Shown one piece after another: positions 8,285 to 16,447 of a stretch of 64,000 nt of DNA. Numbering within the stretch: position 1 is the stretch's first letter; the number at the start of each line of letters is the position of its first letter. This stretch comes from Ancylobacter koreensis (GTDB lineage Bacteria > Pseudomonadota > Alphaproteobacteria > Rhizobiales > Xanthobacteraceae). The stretch is taken from assembly GCF_023016525.1 (NCBI RefSeq), contig NZ_JALKCG010000001.1, forward strand, positions 1,488,001 to 1,552,000, given 5' to 3'. Made by a program: the position numbers and the translations under genes. The notes beneath the pieces are model-generated. The model saw nothing but the letters and a program-made list of their open reading frames with translations, was not told the DNA's origin and did no database searches.

Positions 8285-9003
8285 GCGGCAACGCCCGGCC
8301 GCAGCAGCCGGCGAACCGCCTCGCGCGGCACCAGGGCGACCCCGTCGAGCCCGCGCACCAGCACCTCCGGTGTCGCGGTGAACAATTCGCGCCACGCCAC
8401 CATGCGGTCGGAAGCCAGCGCGATCTCGCCGTCGAGACGCGGGCAGTCGCCGGCCCGCGCCTCGGAAAGCAGGGCGAGCAGCCGCTCGGTGTCGGCTTCC
8501 TCGCCCGGCTCGATCAGCAGGTCGATGTCGGAGGCGGGATGCAGATAGGCCTCGCCGGTCAGATATTGCCAGCCCAGCGAGCCATAGACGCGCACGCTCG
8601 CCCCGCTCTCCGTTAGTTGTGCGGCGAGCCGGCGCAGCGGCCGACGCCAGCCGGAGAAGGCGGCCTCGCAGGCCTCCGTCAGCAACGGCATATGGCCGCT
8701 CCGCCGCACCTCGTCGCGCCGCGCGGCGAGGGCGATGCGGCGGCGGTCGAGCCGGCTGGGCAGCGGCAGGCCGAGGGGAAGAGTGTCGGGAGCGGAGGCG
8801 GCCTCCTCGCGGCGCACGACGAAGGGGCGTCCCGCACAGGCCCAGGCGGCCGCCAGCGCGCGATCCGCCTCACGTTCCGTCCGCAACGATGCCGCCGGGT
8901 CGAGCCAGACCAGATCGTGGCGGGCGAGGCGTGGCAGGGCCGTCGCCGCCGGGCCGGGCCGGGCAGCGGGAGACCCGCTCCACGGGTGGAAGGCGTGGCG
9001 CAT
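8278..9003 (-). CDS. mdcG: Phosphoribosyl-dephospho-CoA transferase MdcG (holo-ACP synthase)
   Basis: A 241-residue nucleotidyltransferase-fold protein. It transfers the phosphoribosyl-dephospho-CoA group to the serine of MdcC. The motif VYGSLGWQYLTG..HPASDIDLLIE has the Gly-Ser and Asp-x-Asp metal-binding signature of the family. It starts 5 bp after mdcE ends and overlaps mdcB by 7 bp. With MdcB it supplies the cofactor-maturation half of the operon. Confidence 0.93.
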   Translation of the reverse strand: MRHAFHPWSGSPAARPGPAATALPRLARHDLVWLDPAASLRTEREADRALAAAWACAGRPFVVRREEAASAPDTLPLGLPLPSRLDRRRIALAARRDEVRRSGHMPLLTEACEAAFSGWRRPLRRLAAQLTESGASVRVYGSLGWQYLTGEAYLHPASDIDLLIEPGEEADTERLLALLSEARAGDCPRLDGEIALASDRMVAWRELFTATPEVLVRGLDGVALVPREAVRRLLRPGVAAC

Positions 9004-9008
9004 CGCCC

Positions 9009-9746
9009 TCAGGCTCCCGCCCGCACCTGCGCGGCGACCTCGCGCGCCAGCGCGCGCCCGCCGCGTTCATGGCCGAGATCGCGGCGGTCGTCGCGCGCGG
9101 CCGGCGGCTCGGCCAGCGCGGCCCGCAGATGCGCCCGCAGGTCGCCCGACCACACGGCGCGGATCGCGCCGACGCGGGTGAAGTTCTCCACTCCCGGCCC
9201 CAGCACGGGCGATGTCGCACACAGCTCGGTGAGCCGGTCGAGAGGCACCTTGGTCACGCGCGACATGGCGTTCAGCGCCATCACCCGCACCTCGGCCGAG
9301 GGCAGGGCGTAGCAGGCGTCGGTCGCCATGCCGAGCGCCATAAAGCCCGCGCTCACCGCCAGCTCGTTGACGAGGCCGATGACGCGGTGGCCGCGCCGGC
9401 GGGCGAAGTAGAGGCATTTAGTCAGATGAGCGAGGCAGCCATTGTTGCCCATCAGCTCGTCCCAGCGGCCGAGGCGGTGGCCGCTATTGTCGACGACGAT
9501 CAGGATCGGCCGGCCGGGCGCGTCGCGCATCACGTCGAGCACGTGGCGGGCCATGGCGAGGGCGACGTCGGCGCCGATATAGGTGCGCCCGGTGGTGGCG
9601 AGGATGGCGACCTCCGCGCCGTCGAATTCGCCGACGCCGGTGATCAGGGCGCCGTCACGGTCGAGGCGGGCCTGCTCGAACAGCGTCCCGATCAGGCGTT
9701 CGGTGGATGAGATGTCAGGCGTCGCGGGAGCGGCATCGGCCTTCAC
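9009..9746 (-). CDS. mdcE: Malonate decarboxylase gamma subunit MdcE
   Basis: A 245-residue crotonase/carboxyltransferase-fold subunit. With MdcD it forms the decarboxylase proper, releasing CO2 from malonyl-S-ACP to give acetyl-S-ACP. Recognisable segments are AILATTGRTYIGADVALAMA, the PILIVVDNSGHRLGRWDELMGNN block and AVSAGFMALGMATD, which forms part of the oxyanion-type site. It overlaps mdcD by 4 bp, so stoichiometric translational coupling is likely. Confidence 0.94.
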   Translation of the reverse strand: MKADAAPATPDISSTERLIGTLFEQARLDRDGALITGVGEFDGAEVAILATTGRTYIGADVALAMARHVLDVMRDAPGRPILIVVDNSGHRLGRWDELMGNNGCLAHLTKCLYFARRRGHRVIGLVNELAVSAGFMALGMATDACYALPSAEVRVMALNAMSRVTKVPLDRLTELCATSPVLGPGVENFTRVGAIRAVWSGDLRAHLRAALAEPPAARDDRRDLGHERGGRALAREVAAQVRAGA

Positions 9747-10639
9747 GGGCGGTCTCCTTCCAGCACGGCGACGAGGCGGTTGAACTCATCCGCCTCGATG
9801 TCGGACACGCGGTCGGGATCGTTGACACCGAGCGCCGCCCAAATCTCGCGGGCATCCTTGGCGCCCTTGAAGCGGGCGACGCGGCCGGCGAGCCGGGCGT
9901 GCTCGGCTTCCAGCGCGTCGAGGTCGAAGGGGCGGGGCGCCCCGAGCACGGCGGCGACCGCGCTGCGGAAGGCGTCGATGTCATCGGCGACGATCTCGTC
10001 GATCTCGCCGGTCAGGCGGCGGTGCTTGGCGCCCATGGTGCGCCAGACCAGCGCGCGGTCCTGGGCATCGAACTCCTCGATGCCTTCCACCGCCTCGATC
10101 ACCTCCGGGCCGGACACCGACAGGCGGCCTTCCTCGCTGGCGATGATGCGGTCGCAGGAGCGGGCGACGATGGAGGTGCCGCCATAGCAGCCATTGCGTC
10201 CGCCGATCACCGCGATGACCTCGATGCCGGCGGCGCGGGCGTCGAACACGGCGCGCTGGATCTCGCCCATGGCGATCAGCCCGGCATTGGCCTCGTGCAG
10301 GCGCACGCCGCCGCTGTCGAGCAGCAGCACCACCGCGTCCGGCCGCGTGTCGAGCGCGCGCTCCAAAAGGCCGGTGAGCTTGGCGCCATGCACCTCGCCG
10401 ACCGCGCCGCCCATGAAGGCGCCTTCCTGCGCGGCGATCAGCACGGGGCGGCCCTCGATGGTGCCCTCGCCGACGACGATGCCGTCGTCGAAGGCGACCG
10501 GCATGCCGAGCGCGGGCAGATGCGGGCTGGTGCGGCGCTGCGCGGGGCCGCAGAACTCGCGGAACGAGCCGGCGTCGAGCAGGCCGCGCACGCGAGCGCG
10601 GGCCGTCGCCTCAAGGAAGCTGTGGCGGGCGGGGATCAT
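9743..10639 (-). CDS. mdcD: Malonate decarboxylase beta subunit MdcD
   Basis: A 298-residue carboxyltransferase-like subunit that partners MdcE. Family features are FREFCGP near residue 25, AAQEGAFMGGAVGEVHGAKL, LLDSGGVRLHEANAGLI and GGRNGCYGGTSIVA, which contain the glycine-rich oxyanion loops. The start at 10639 overlaps the mdcC stop by four bases (ATGA), and its own stop overlaps the mdcE start by 4 bp. Length and order match the known mdc/mad systems of Klebsiella and Pseudomonas. Confidence 0.94.
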   Translation of the reverse strand: MIPARHSFLEATARARVRGLLDAGSFREFCGPAQRRTSPHLPALGMPVAFDDGIVVGEGTIEGRPVLIAAQEGAFMGGAVGEVHGAKLTGLLERALDTRPDAVVLLLDSGGVRLHEANAGLIAMGEIQRAVFDARAAGIEVIAVIGGRNGCYGGTSIVARSCDRIIASEEGRLSVSGPEVIEAVEGIEEFDAQDRALVWRTMGAKHRRLTGEIDEIVADDIDAFRSAVAAVLGAPRPFDLDALEAEHARLAGRVARFKGAKDAREIWAALGVNDPDRVSDIEADEFNRLVAVLEGDRP

Positions 10640-10956
10640 GGCGCCTTCTCCCCGAGCCCGGCCCAGGCCTGGTCGAGCCGCAGCATCACCACGGCGGGGG
10701 TGGCGCCGCCATCGTTGATCGACAGGCGGATATTGGCGAGGCCGCGCCGCTCGACGAAATCGCCGATCACCTGCTGCCAGGTGTCGCCGAAGCCGTGGAT
10801 CGAGGTGTCGACGGAGGCTTCGCAGGCCCCACCGAGATCGGCGCGCTCGATCATCACTTCCAGATTGCCCGAGCCGACGACGCCGACCAGCGCCTCGCCA
10901 TCGGCCGACAAAGGCGTGCCGGGCCGGCCGGCGAAACGAAATTCCAGACGCTCCAT
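10636..10956 (-). CDS. mdcC: Malonate decarboxylase acyl carrier protein MdcC (delta subunit)
   Basis: A 106-residue dedicated acyl carrier protein. It is modified with phosphoribosyl-dephospho-CoA rather than phosphopantetheine. The conserved attachment serine is most likely Ser29 in VVGSGNLEVM, by analogy with the known MdcC serine. The start is ATG at 10956, 11 bases after the mdcA stop, with a GGAGG-like site overlapping the end of mdcA. It carries malonyl and acetyl thioesters between MdcA, MdcD/E and MdcH. Confidence 0.93.
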   Translation of the reverse strand: MERLEFRFAGRPGTPLSADGEALVGVVGSGNLEVMIERADLGGACEASVDTSIHGFGDTWQQVIGDFVERRGLANIRLSINDGGATPAVVMLRLDQAWAGLGEKAP

Positions 10957-10967
10957 GCCGCGTCCTC

Positions 10968-12626
10968 CTACCAGTTCTTGAAGCGCGCCGGCGGCGCATA
11001 CAGACCCTCGGACCAGCGCACGAGGTCCTTGATCGAGCGGGCGGCGAGCAGGTCGCGGCTGGCGAGCCTTTTGTCGACGCCGATATCCTCGGGGTAGAGA
11101 ATGGCGCCGCGCGCGCGCAGCTTCTCCACCATCTGCCGGTCGCGCTTGCGGCCGACCTCGGTGTAGCCGGCTACGCCCCTGATCGCCTGCGCCCGCTCGG
11201 CGAGGCTGTCGCAGAGCAGGAGGTTGGCGATGCCTTCCTCGGTGACGATGTGGGTGAGGTCGTCGCCATAGACCATCACCGGCGGCAGCGGCATGTCGAA
11301 CGTGTCCATCAGTTCCCACGCGTCGAGCCGCTCGACGAAGGTGGGCGCGAGCCCTTCCTTGAAGGTCTCCACCATCTGCACCACGAGCTTGCGCCCGCGC
11401 GGCATGCCCTGCCGGTGCGCCTCCTGCCCGGCGCGGAGCCAGGCCGGGCTACCGTGCCGGCGGCCGCGCGATTCCGAGCCGAAATTCGGCGCGCCGCCAA
11501 AGCCCGTCATGCGGGCATGGGTGGCCGTGGAGGAATTGCCTTCGAGGTCGATCTGCAGCGTCGAGCCGATGAACAGATCGGCATAATGGCCGGCGAGCTG
11601 GCAGAAGACGCGGTTGGAGCGCATCGTGCCGTCGCGGCCGATGAAAAACACGTCGGAGCGCTCGGAGACGTAGCGCTCCATGCCGAGCTCCGAGCCGGCG
11701 CAGTGGATCGCCTCGATGAAGCCGGACTCAATGGCCGGGATGAGGGTGGGGCAGGGGTTCACCGACATGTAGCGGCAGATCTTGCCGCGCAGCCCCAGCT
11801 CCTCGGCATAGGTCGGCAGGATCAGCTCGATGGCGGCGGTGTCGAAGCCGATGCCGTGGTTGAGCCGGGTGACGCCGTATTTCTCGTAGATGCCGCGGAT
11901 CACCATCATCGCCATCAGCACCTGTATGTCGGTGATGGCGCCGGGGTCGCGGGTGAAGATCGGCTCGATGTAATGGGGCTTGGGCGCCTCGACGACGAAG
12001 CTCACCCAGTCGCCCGGCACGTCGACGCGCGGCACCTTGTCGACGATGCGGTTTACCTGCGCGATCAGCACGCCCGAGCGGAAGGCGGTTGCCTCCACGA
12101 TGGCCGGCGTGTCCTCGGTATTGGGGCCGGTATACAGATTGCCGTCGCGGTCCGCCGCCTCCGCCGCGATCAGGCTGACGCGCGGCGTCAGGTCGGCGAA
12201 ATAGCGGCTGTAGAGCTCCAGATAGGTATGGATCGCCCCGACCTCGACCTTGCCGGCCTTGACGAGCTGGGCGAGGCGCAGCCCCTGCGGGCCGGCGTAG
12301 CAGAAGTCCAGCCGGCGGGCGATGCCGCTCTCGAAGATGTCGAGATGGGGCGCCAGCGCGATGTTGGACTGCACGACATGCAGCCCGTGCACCTTCGCGG
12401 GATCGACCTCGGCGAGGGCGCGCGAGAGGAAGTCGGCGTGCTTCTGGTTGTTGCCCTCGATGCAGATGCGGTCGCCCGGCTCGATCACCGCTTCCATCAG
12501 CGCGGTGGTCTGCGGGGAAGGGATCACCTTGCCGCCGGCGAGGGCGAGGCCCCGGGCGAGGCGGGCGTCGTAATTGCGCGCCAGACTGTTCCAGTCGCCG
12601 CGCACGGAATGGGTCGACACGTCCAT
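10968..12626 (-). CDS. mdcA: Malonate decarboxylase alpha subunit MdcA (acetyl-S-ACP:malonate ACP transferase)
   Basis: A 552-residue CoA-transferase-related subunit. It exchanges acetyl for malonyl on MdcC so that each decarboxylation turn is coupled to malonate entry. The N-terminal WNSLARNYDARLARG, the GDRICIEGNNQKHADFLSRAL block, the PTYAEELGLRGKICRYMSVNPCPTL region and the TGFGGAPNFG segment fit the family and its usual length (about 550). It is the first structural gene of the operon. Its ribosome-binding region overlaps the stop of a 28-codon open frame (12636-12722) that itself has a very strong Shine-Dalgarno sequence. Confidence 0.95.
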   Translation of the reverse strand: MDVSTHSVRGDWNSLARNYDARLARGLALAGGKVIPSPQTTALMEAVIEPGDRICIEGNNQKHADFLSRALAEVDPAKVHGLHVVQSNIALAPHLDIFESGIARRLDFCYAGPQGLRLAQLVKAGKVEVGAIHTYLELYSRYFADLTPRVSLIAAEAADRDGNLYTGPNTEDTPAIVEATAFRSGVLIAQVNRIVDKVPRVDVPGDWVSFVVEAPKPHYIEPIFTRDPGAITDIQVLMAMMVIRGIYEKYGVTRLNHGIGFDTAAIELILPTYAEELGLRGKICRYMSVNPCPTLIPAIESGFIEAIHCAGSELGMERYVSERSDVFFIGRDGTMRSNRVFCQLAGHYADLFIGSTLQIDLEGNSSTATHARMTGFGGAPNFGSESRGRRHGSPAWLRAGQEAHRQGMPRGRKLVVQMVETFKEGLAPTFVERLDAWELMDTFDMPLPPVMVYGDDLTHIVTEEGIANLLLCDSLAERAQAIRGVAGYTEVGRKRDRQMVEKLRARGAILYPEDIGVDKRLASRDLLAARSIKDLVRWSEGLYAPPARFKNW

Positions 12627-12635
12627 CGGGCCGCC

Positions 12636-12722
12636 TCAGCCCGCGCGCCGGGCGGCGGCTTTAAGCGAGGTCGCGTGCCTGCCGCGACGGCAGGGTCCGG
12701 CGGCATCAATAGCTGTATCCAT
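12636..12722 (-). CDS. Possible 28-residue leader peptide upstream of mdcA
   Basis: An open frame of 28 codons begins ATG at 12722, with an alternative in-frame GTG directly before it at 12725. A consensus AGGAGG lies 5-10 bases upstream of these starts, the best ribosome-binding site in this part of the window. The stop lies 9 bases before the mdcA ATG. The predicted peptide is basic (C-R-R-G-R-H.., ends A-A-R-R-A-G) with no known motif. It may couple translation into mdcA or act as a leader. Only the frame and signal are seen; expression is inference. Confidence 0.4.
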   Translation of the reverse strand: MDTAIDAAGPCRRGRHATSLKAAARRAG

Positions 12723-12869
12723 CACGATTCCTCCTGATATATTTTTTGCATGGCAAACCGGCGGCCCGCCGGCGGAAGATCATGCATTTGCCTGTCTCGC
12801 CCACCCACGAGCGGAAGGCACGAGGCGACCCTCTCAGCTTGCCACGATAATGGCACGGGCGCTTTGTTC

Positions 12870-12900
12870 GCAACTAGAATATCTGAAATATATGAGTTGC
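12870..12900. promoter_or_regulatory. Interrupted dyad in the mdcA/TTT divergent promoter
   Basis: Outer arms GCAACT and AGTTGC and inner arms ATAT/ATAT share one centre at 12885. The stretch is unusually A/T-rich for this genome. It lies between mdcA and the Bug gene at 12990, where the shared control region must be. It is a candidate operator for the GntR regulator at 17313 or an unlinked regulator. Confidence 0.4.
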
Positions 12901-12905
12901 ACATC

Positions 12906-12925
12906 ATACTGATTTGATCCAGTAT
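12906..12925. promoter_or_regulatory. ATACTG-N8-CAGTAT inverted repeat
   Basis: A perfect 6-bp dyad with an 8-base spacer, only 5 bases from the larger dyad at 12870-12900 and about 65 bp before the Bug protein start. The two elements together account for most of the non-coding 12723-12989 segment. No other gene is apparent there. Confidence 0.35.
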
Positions 12926-12989
12926 CATTCTAAGGCGCGGACAACGTGCGCCAGACAAAACACCTGTCACACCCTGGAGGAACGCCCTC

Positions 12990-13973
12990 ATGAAAACCGC
13001 CGCCCTTGCCGGCGCAGCCCTGCTGCTGTCGACATTCGCCGCCTCGGCCTGGGAGCCGACCAAATCTGTCGAGATCGTCGTGCCCTTCGGTCCGGGCGGC
13101 GCGTCCGACCAGATGGCCCGCACCATGCAGGCCATCATCCAGAAGCACGGCCTGTCCAAGGAATCCTTCATCGTCGTCAACAAGCCCGCCGCGACTGGCG
13201 GCGAGGCGATGATGGACATCAAGAAGTCCAAGGGTGATCCCCACAAGCTGATCACCACCTCCAGCACCATCTACATGACGCCGCTCGCCACCAAGATTCC
13301 GGTGAGCTGGCAGGACTTCACCCCCGTCGGCATGGTCGCGCAGGACGAGTTCGGCCTGTGGGTGGCCAAGGATTCCCCGCTCAAGAACGTCGACGACCTG
13401 AAGGCGGCGGCGAAGGCCGCGAACCCGCCGATCAAGGTCGGCGGCGGCGGCTCCAAGCGCGAGGACGAGCTGATCTCGTTCGGCGTGTTCACCGAGCTCG
13501 GCGCGCCGATCTCCTACATCCCCTACAAGAGCGGCGGCGAGGCCTCGACCCAGCTCGCGGGCAACCACATCCTGGTCGAGACCAACAACCCCTCCGAGGA
13601 CGTCGCCAACTGGCGCGCCGGCCTCACCCGCCCGCTCTGCGTGCTCTCGCCCAAGCGCATCGCCTACACGGCGAAGGTCACCGCCGACATGTCGTGGAAC
13701 GACGTGCCGACCTGCGGCGAGCAGGGGCTGAAGTTCACCTACAACATGCTGCGCGGCCTGTTCATGCCGGGCGGCGTCACGCCCGAGCAGCAGGCCTATT
13801 ACGTCGACCTGATCCAGAAGATCGTCGCGACGCCCGAGTGGCAGGAATATCTGGAGCGCAACGCGCTGCTGTCCGATGTGCGCGTCGGCAAGGACTATGT
13901 CGACTTCCTGAACGCCGACGAGGCCAAGCACAAGGATCTCATGGCCAAGGCCGGTTTCCTCCCGACCAACTGA
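12990..13973 (+). CDS. Tripartite tricarboxylate transporter substrate-binding protein (Bug family)
   Basis: A 327-residue periplasmic binding protein of the Bug/TctC family. It has a clear Sec signal peptide (MKTAALAGAALLLSTFAASA, cleavage near residue 20). The mature N-terminus shows the family motif VEIVVPFGPGGASDQMAR, and IPYKSGGEA matches the carboxylate-binding loop region. A GGAGG site precedes the ATG. It is divergent from the malonate decarboxylase operon and heads a Bug-TctB-TctA operon. Malonate or a related di- or tricarboxylate is therefore the likely ligand, by context only. A Rho-independent terminator follows it. Confidence 0.92.
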   Translation: MKTAALAGAALLLSTFAASAWEPTKSVEIVVPFGPGGASDQMARTMQAIIQKHGLSKESFIVVNKPAATGGEAMMDIKKSKGDPHKLITTSSTIYMTPLATKIPVSWQDFTPVGMVAQDEFGLWVAKDSPLKNVDDLKAAAKAANPPIKVGGGGSKREDELISFGVFTELGAPISYIPYKSGGEASTQLAGNHILVETNNPSEDVANWRAGLTRPLCVLSPKRIAYTAKVTADMSWNDVPTCGEQGLKFTYNMLRGLFMPGGVTPEQQAYYVDLIQKIVATPEWQEYLERNALLSDVRVGKDYVDFLNADEAKHKDLMAKAGFLPTN

Positions 13974-13987
13974 TCCGGGTCCTGACT

Positions 13988-14024
13988 GCGGCCCGCCGTC
14001 ATCTGGCGGGCCGCTCCTTTTTTC
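13988..14024 (+). terminator. Rho-independent terminator between the Bug and tctB genes
   Basis: Arms GCGGCCCGCC (13988-13997) and GGCGGGCCGC (14005-14014) form a perfect 10-bp stem with a 7-base loop, followed by TCCTTTTTTC. It lies 15 bp after the Bug stop and about 45 bp before the TctB start. Partial termination here would give more binding protein than membrane subunits. Confidence 0.85.
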
Positions 14025-14066
14025 GGTCGTGCCGGCAAGGCCCGATCCATGCGCCTGGAGTGGCCC

Positions 14067-14564
14067 ATGTCATCCCTAGATCCTTACGAGACCGAGCCCG
14101 GCCTCTCCCGCCGGGCGGTCGAATGCGTCGTCGCCGCCCTTCTCGGCATTCTTGCCGTCGCCGTGCTGTGGGACAGCTACGAGCGCGGCGCCGGCTGGAG
14201 CAACGGTCCCCAAAGCGGGTTCTTCCCCGCCCGCATGGCGTGGATACTGCTCGCCGCCGCAGTGGTGGTGTTCGTTCAGGGCCTGCGCGCGGAAAGCCGC
14301 GTGGTCGTCACCTGGGCGCAGCTCAAGCAGGTTTTCTCGGTCCTGCTGCCGCTCACCGTTTATGTGTTCGCCATCGGCTATCTCGGCATCTACGTCGCCT
14401 CGGCATTCTTCCTCGCCGGCTTCATGATCGCCTTTGGCTCTTTCCGCTGGTGGGCGATCCTCGCCGCTTCGGTGCTCATCCCGCTGGTCACCTTCTGGGT
14501 GTTCGAGATGCAGTTCGAGGTGCCGCTGCCCAAGGGCCCGCTCGAAGCGATGCTCGGTTTCTGA
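14067..14564 (+). CDS. Tripartite tricarboxylate transporter TctB family protein
   Basis: A 165-residue small membrane subunit with about four hydrophobic helices (near residues 20-40, 48-66, 85-115 and 120-145), as in TctB. The start at 14067 was chosen over an in-frame ATG at 14049 because GGAG lies 9 bases upstream. With TctA it forms the secondary transporter that receives substrate from the Bug protein. It ends 9 bp before tctA. Confidence 0.88.
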   Translation: MSSLDPYETEPGLSRRAVECVVAALLGILAVAVLWDSYERGAGWSNGPQSGFFPARMAWILLAAAVVVFVQGLRAESRVVVTWAQLKQVFSVLLPLTVYVFAIGYLGIYVASAFFLAGFMIAFGSFRWWAILAASVLIPLVTFWVFEMQFEVPLPKGPLEAMLGF

Positions 14565-14573
14565 GAGGGGACC

Positions 14574-16085
14574 ATGGAAAATTTCGGCTACCTTCTCGAC
14601 GGCTTCCAGGTCGCGCTGACGCTCCACAATGTCCTCTTCATGCTGCTGGGCGTGCTGCTCGGCATCGTGGTGGGCGTGCTTCCCGGCCTCGGCGGTCCCA
14701 ACGGCGTGGCCATCCTGCTGCCGCTGACCTTCAGCATGGACCCGACCAGCGCCATCATCCTCTTGACCTCGATCTACTGGGGCGCGTTGTTCGGCGGGGC
14801 GATCACCGCCGTGCTGTTCAACATTCCCGGCGAGCCTTGGTCGGTGGCGACCACCTTCGACGGCTACCCGATGGCGCAGCAGGGCCGGGCGGGCGAGGCG
14901 CTGACCGCCGCCTTCACCGCCTCTTTCGTCGGCGCCATCGCCGGCGTCGTGCTCATCACCTTCCTGGCGCCGCTGGTGGCGAAGTTCGCGCTGCGCTTCG
15001 GCCCGGCCGAGTTCTTCGCGGTGTTCTTCCTCACCTTCTGCAGCTTCATCGGCATGGGCAAGGAGAACAAGGCGAAGATCATCGTCTCGCTGGCGCTCGG
15101 CTTCATCCTCGCCGGCGTCGGCATCGACACCATCTCCGGCGACATGCGCATGACCTTCGGCGTCACCGAGCTGATGAGCGGCATCGACTTCCTCGTCGTC
15201 GTCATCGGCATGTTCGGCATCTCCGAAATCCTGATGACGCTGGAAGAAGGCATGAGCTTCAAGGGCAAGAAGGCGAAGATCGACCTCATGGTGGTGCTGC
15301 GCACCTGGGCCGAGCTGCCCCGCTACTTCGTGACCTTCGTGCGCTCCTGCATCGCCGGTATCTGGCTCGGCATCTCGCCGGGCGGGGCGGTGGCGGCCTC
15401 CTTCATGGGCTATGGCCTCGCCAAGCGCTTCTCCTCACGCGGTGAGCGCTTCGGTACCGGCGAGATGGAGGGCGTGGTGGCGCCCGAGACGGCGGCCCAC
15501 GCGGCGGGCACCACGGCGCTGCTGCCGATGCTGGCGCTGGGCATTCCCGGCTCGGCCACGGCGGCGGTGCTGCTCGGCGGCCTGATGATCTGGGGCCTGC
15601 AGCCCGGCCCGCTGCTCTTCGTCGAGCAGAAGGAGTTCGTCTGGGGCCTGATCGCCTCGATGTATCTCGGCAACATCGTCGGCCTCGTCGTGGTGCTGTC
15701 CACCGTGCCGCTGTTCGCCGCTATCATGCGGATTCCCTTCGCGCTGATCGCGCCGGTGATCCTGATGATGTGCGCCATCGGCGCCTACACGGTCGCTAAC
15801 GCCTCCTTCGACATCTGGCTGATGCTGGTGTTCGGCGTTGTCGGCTACGTGTTCAAGAAGCTCGACTACCCGCTGGCGCCGATGGTCCTCGCCCTCGTGC
15901 TCGGCGACCGGGCGGAGGATGCGTTCCGCCAGGCGCTGATCGGCTCGGCGGGCGACCTCTCGGTGTTCTGGGACAACGGCCTCGTCACCAGCCTGATGGC
16001 GATCTCCCTCGCGCTGCTGCTCTGGGGCCCGATCGCCGATGGCCTCAGCCTGCTGCGCACTCGTCGCCCGGCGGCGGCCGAATGA
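14574..16085 (+). CDS. Tripartite tricarboxylate transporter permease TctA family
   Basis: A 503-residue polytopic membrane protein of about 11-12 helices. The duplicated TctA signatures are visible: GVLPGLGGPNGVAILLPLTF early, and the second repeat GISPGGAVAASFMGYGLAKR near 265. The GVVAPETAAHAA and LALGIPGSATAAVLLGGL segments follow. It is the ion-coupled channel of the first TTT system. A 12-bp hairpin follows its stop, and a DUF6166 gene and an alpha/beta hydrolase lie downstream in the same orientation. Confidence 0.94.
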   Translation: MENFGYLLDGFQVALTLHNVLFMLLGVLLGIVVGVLPGLGGPNGVAILLPLTFSMDPTSAIILLTSIYWGALFGGAITAVLFNIPGEPWSVATTFDGYPMAQQGRAGEALTAAFTASFVGAIAGVVLITFLAPLVAKFALRFGPAEFFAVFFLTFCSFIGMGKENKAKIIVSLALGFILAGVGIDTISGDMRMTFGVTELMSGIDFLVVVIGMFGISEILMTLEEGMSFKGKKAKIDLMVVLRTWAELPRYFVTFVRSCIAGIWLGISPGGAVAASFMGYGLAKRFSSRGERFGTGEMEGVVAPETAAHAAGTTALLPMLALGIPGSATAAVLLGGLMIWGLQPGPLLFVEQKEFVWGLIASMYLGNIVGLVVVLSTVPLFAAIMRIPFALIAPVILMMCAIGAYTVANASFDIWLMLVFGVVGYVFKKLDYPLAPMVLALVLGDRAEDAFRQALIGSAGDLSVFWDNGLVTSLMAISLALLLWGPIADGLSLLRTRRPAAAE

Positions 16086-16088
16086 GAC

Positions 16089-16120
16089 CGGACGGCGCGG
16101 TCTTTCCCCCGCGCCGTCCG
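16089..16120 (+). terminator. Strong hairpin after tctA
   Basis: CGGACGGCGCGG and CCGCGCCGTCCG form a perfect 12-bp stem with an 8-base loop, starting 3 bases after the TctA stop. There is no U-tract on the plus strand, so it may stabilise the 3' end or act as a weak terminator rather than stop transcription fully. Confidence 0.45.
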
Positions 16121-16149
16121 CCCCGACACAGCGAGCAAAGAGCAAAGCC

Positions 16150-16446
16150 ATGAAGACCTATCGTGGAGACCGCACCATCGACGGCGTCGCCGTCACGGTC
16201 GACGGCACGCTTCTGCCCGAGCGGACCGACCTGCTGGAGATCAGCAAGGACGGCTTCGAGTGGAGCTATGAGGGCCACGCCCCCGCCCAGCTCGCCTTCG
16301 CCATGCTGGTCGACCATTTCGGCGACCCGGCGCAGGCCGGCCGCCATTACGAGCGCTTCATGCGCGACGTGGTCGCCAATTTCGGCAATGAGTGGGAATA
16401 CACCAGCGCCGACATCGACGCCGCGCTGGCGGCGGTCGCCGCCTGA
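16150..16446 (+). CDS. DUF6166 domain-containing protein
   Basis: A 98-residue soluble protein matching the DUF6166 pattern: YRGDR..DGVAVTVDG at the N-terminus, then DGFEWSYEGHAPAQLAFAMLVDHFGD, and the closing FGNEWEYTSADIDAAL. The start at 16150 follows a GAGCAAAG stretch after a hairpin. It lies between TctA and an alpha/beta hydrolase whose ATG begins one base after its stop, so the two are probably cotranslated. The family has no established function. Confidence 0.85.
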   Translation: MKTYRGDRTIDGVAVTVDGTLLPERTDLLEISKDGFEWSYEGHAPAQLAFAMLVDHFGDPAQAGRHYERFMRDVVANFGNEWEYTSADIDAALAAVAA

Positions 16447-16447
16447 C

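Noticed and set aside
15435-16151. Minus-strand frame over the first TctA gene
   Set aside because: Histidine/arginine-rich reverse shadow of a GC-rich membrane protein gene; no motif, and the TctA motifs on the plus strand are unmistakable.
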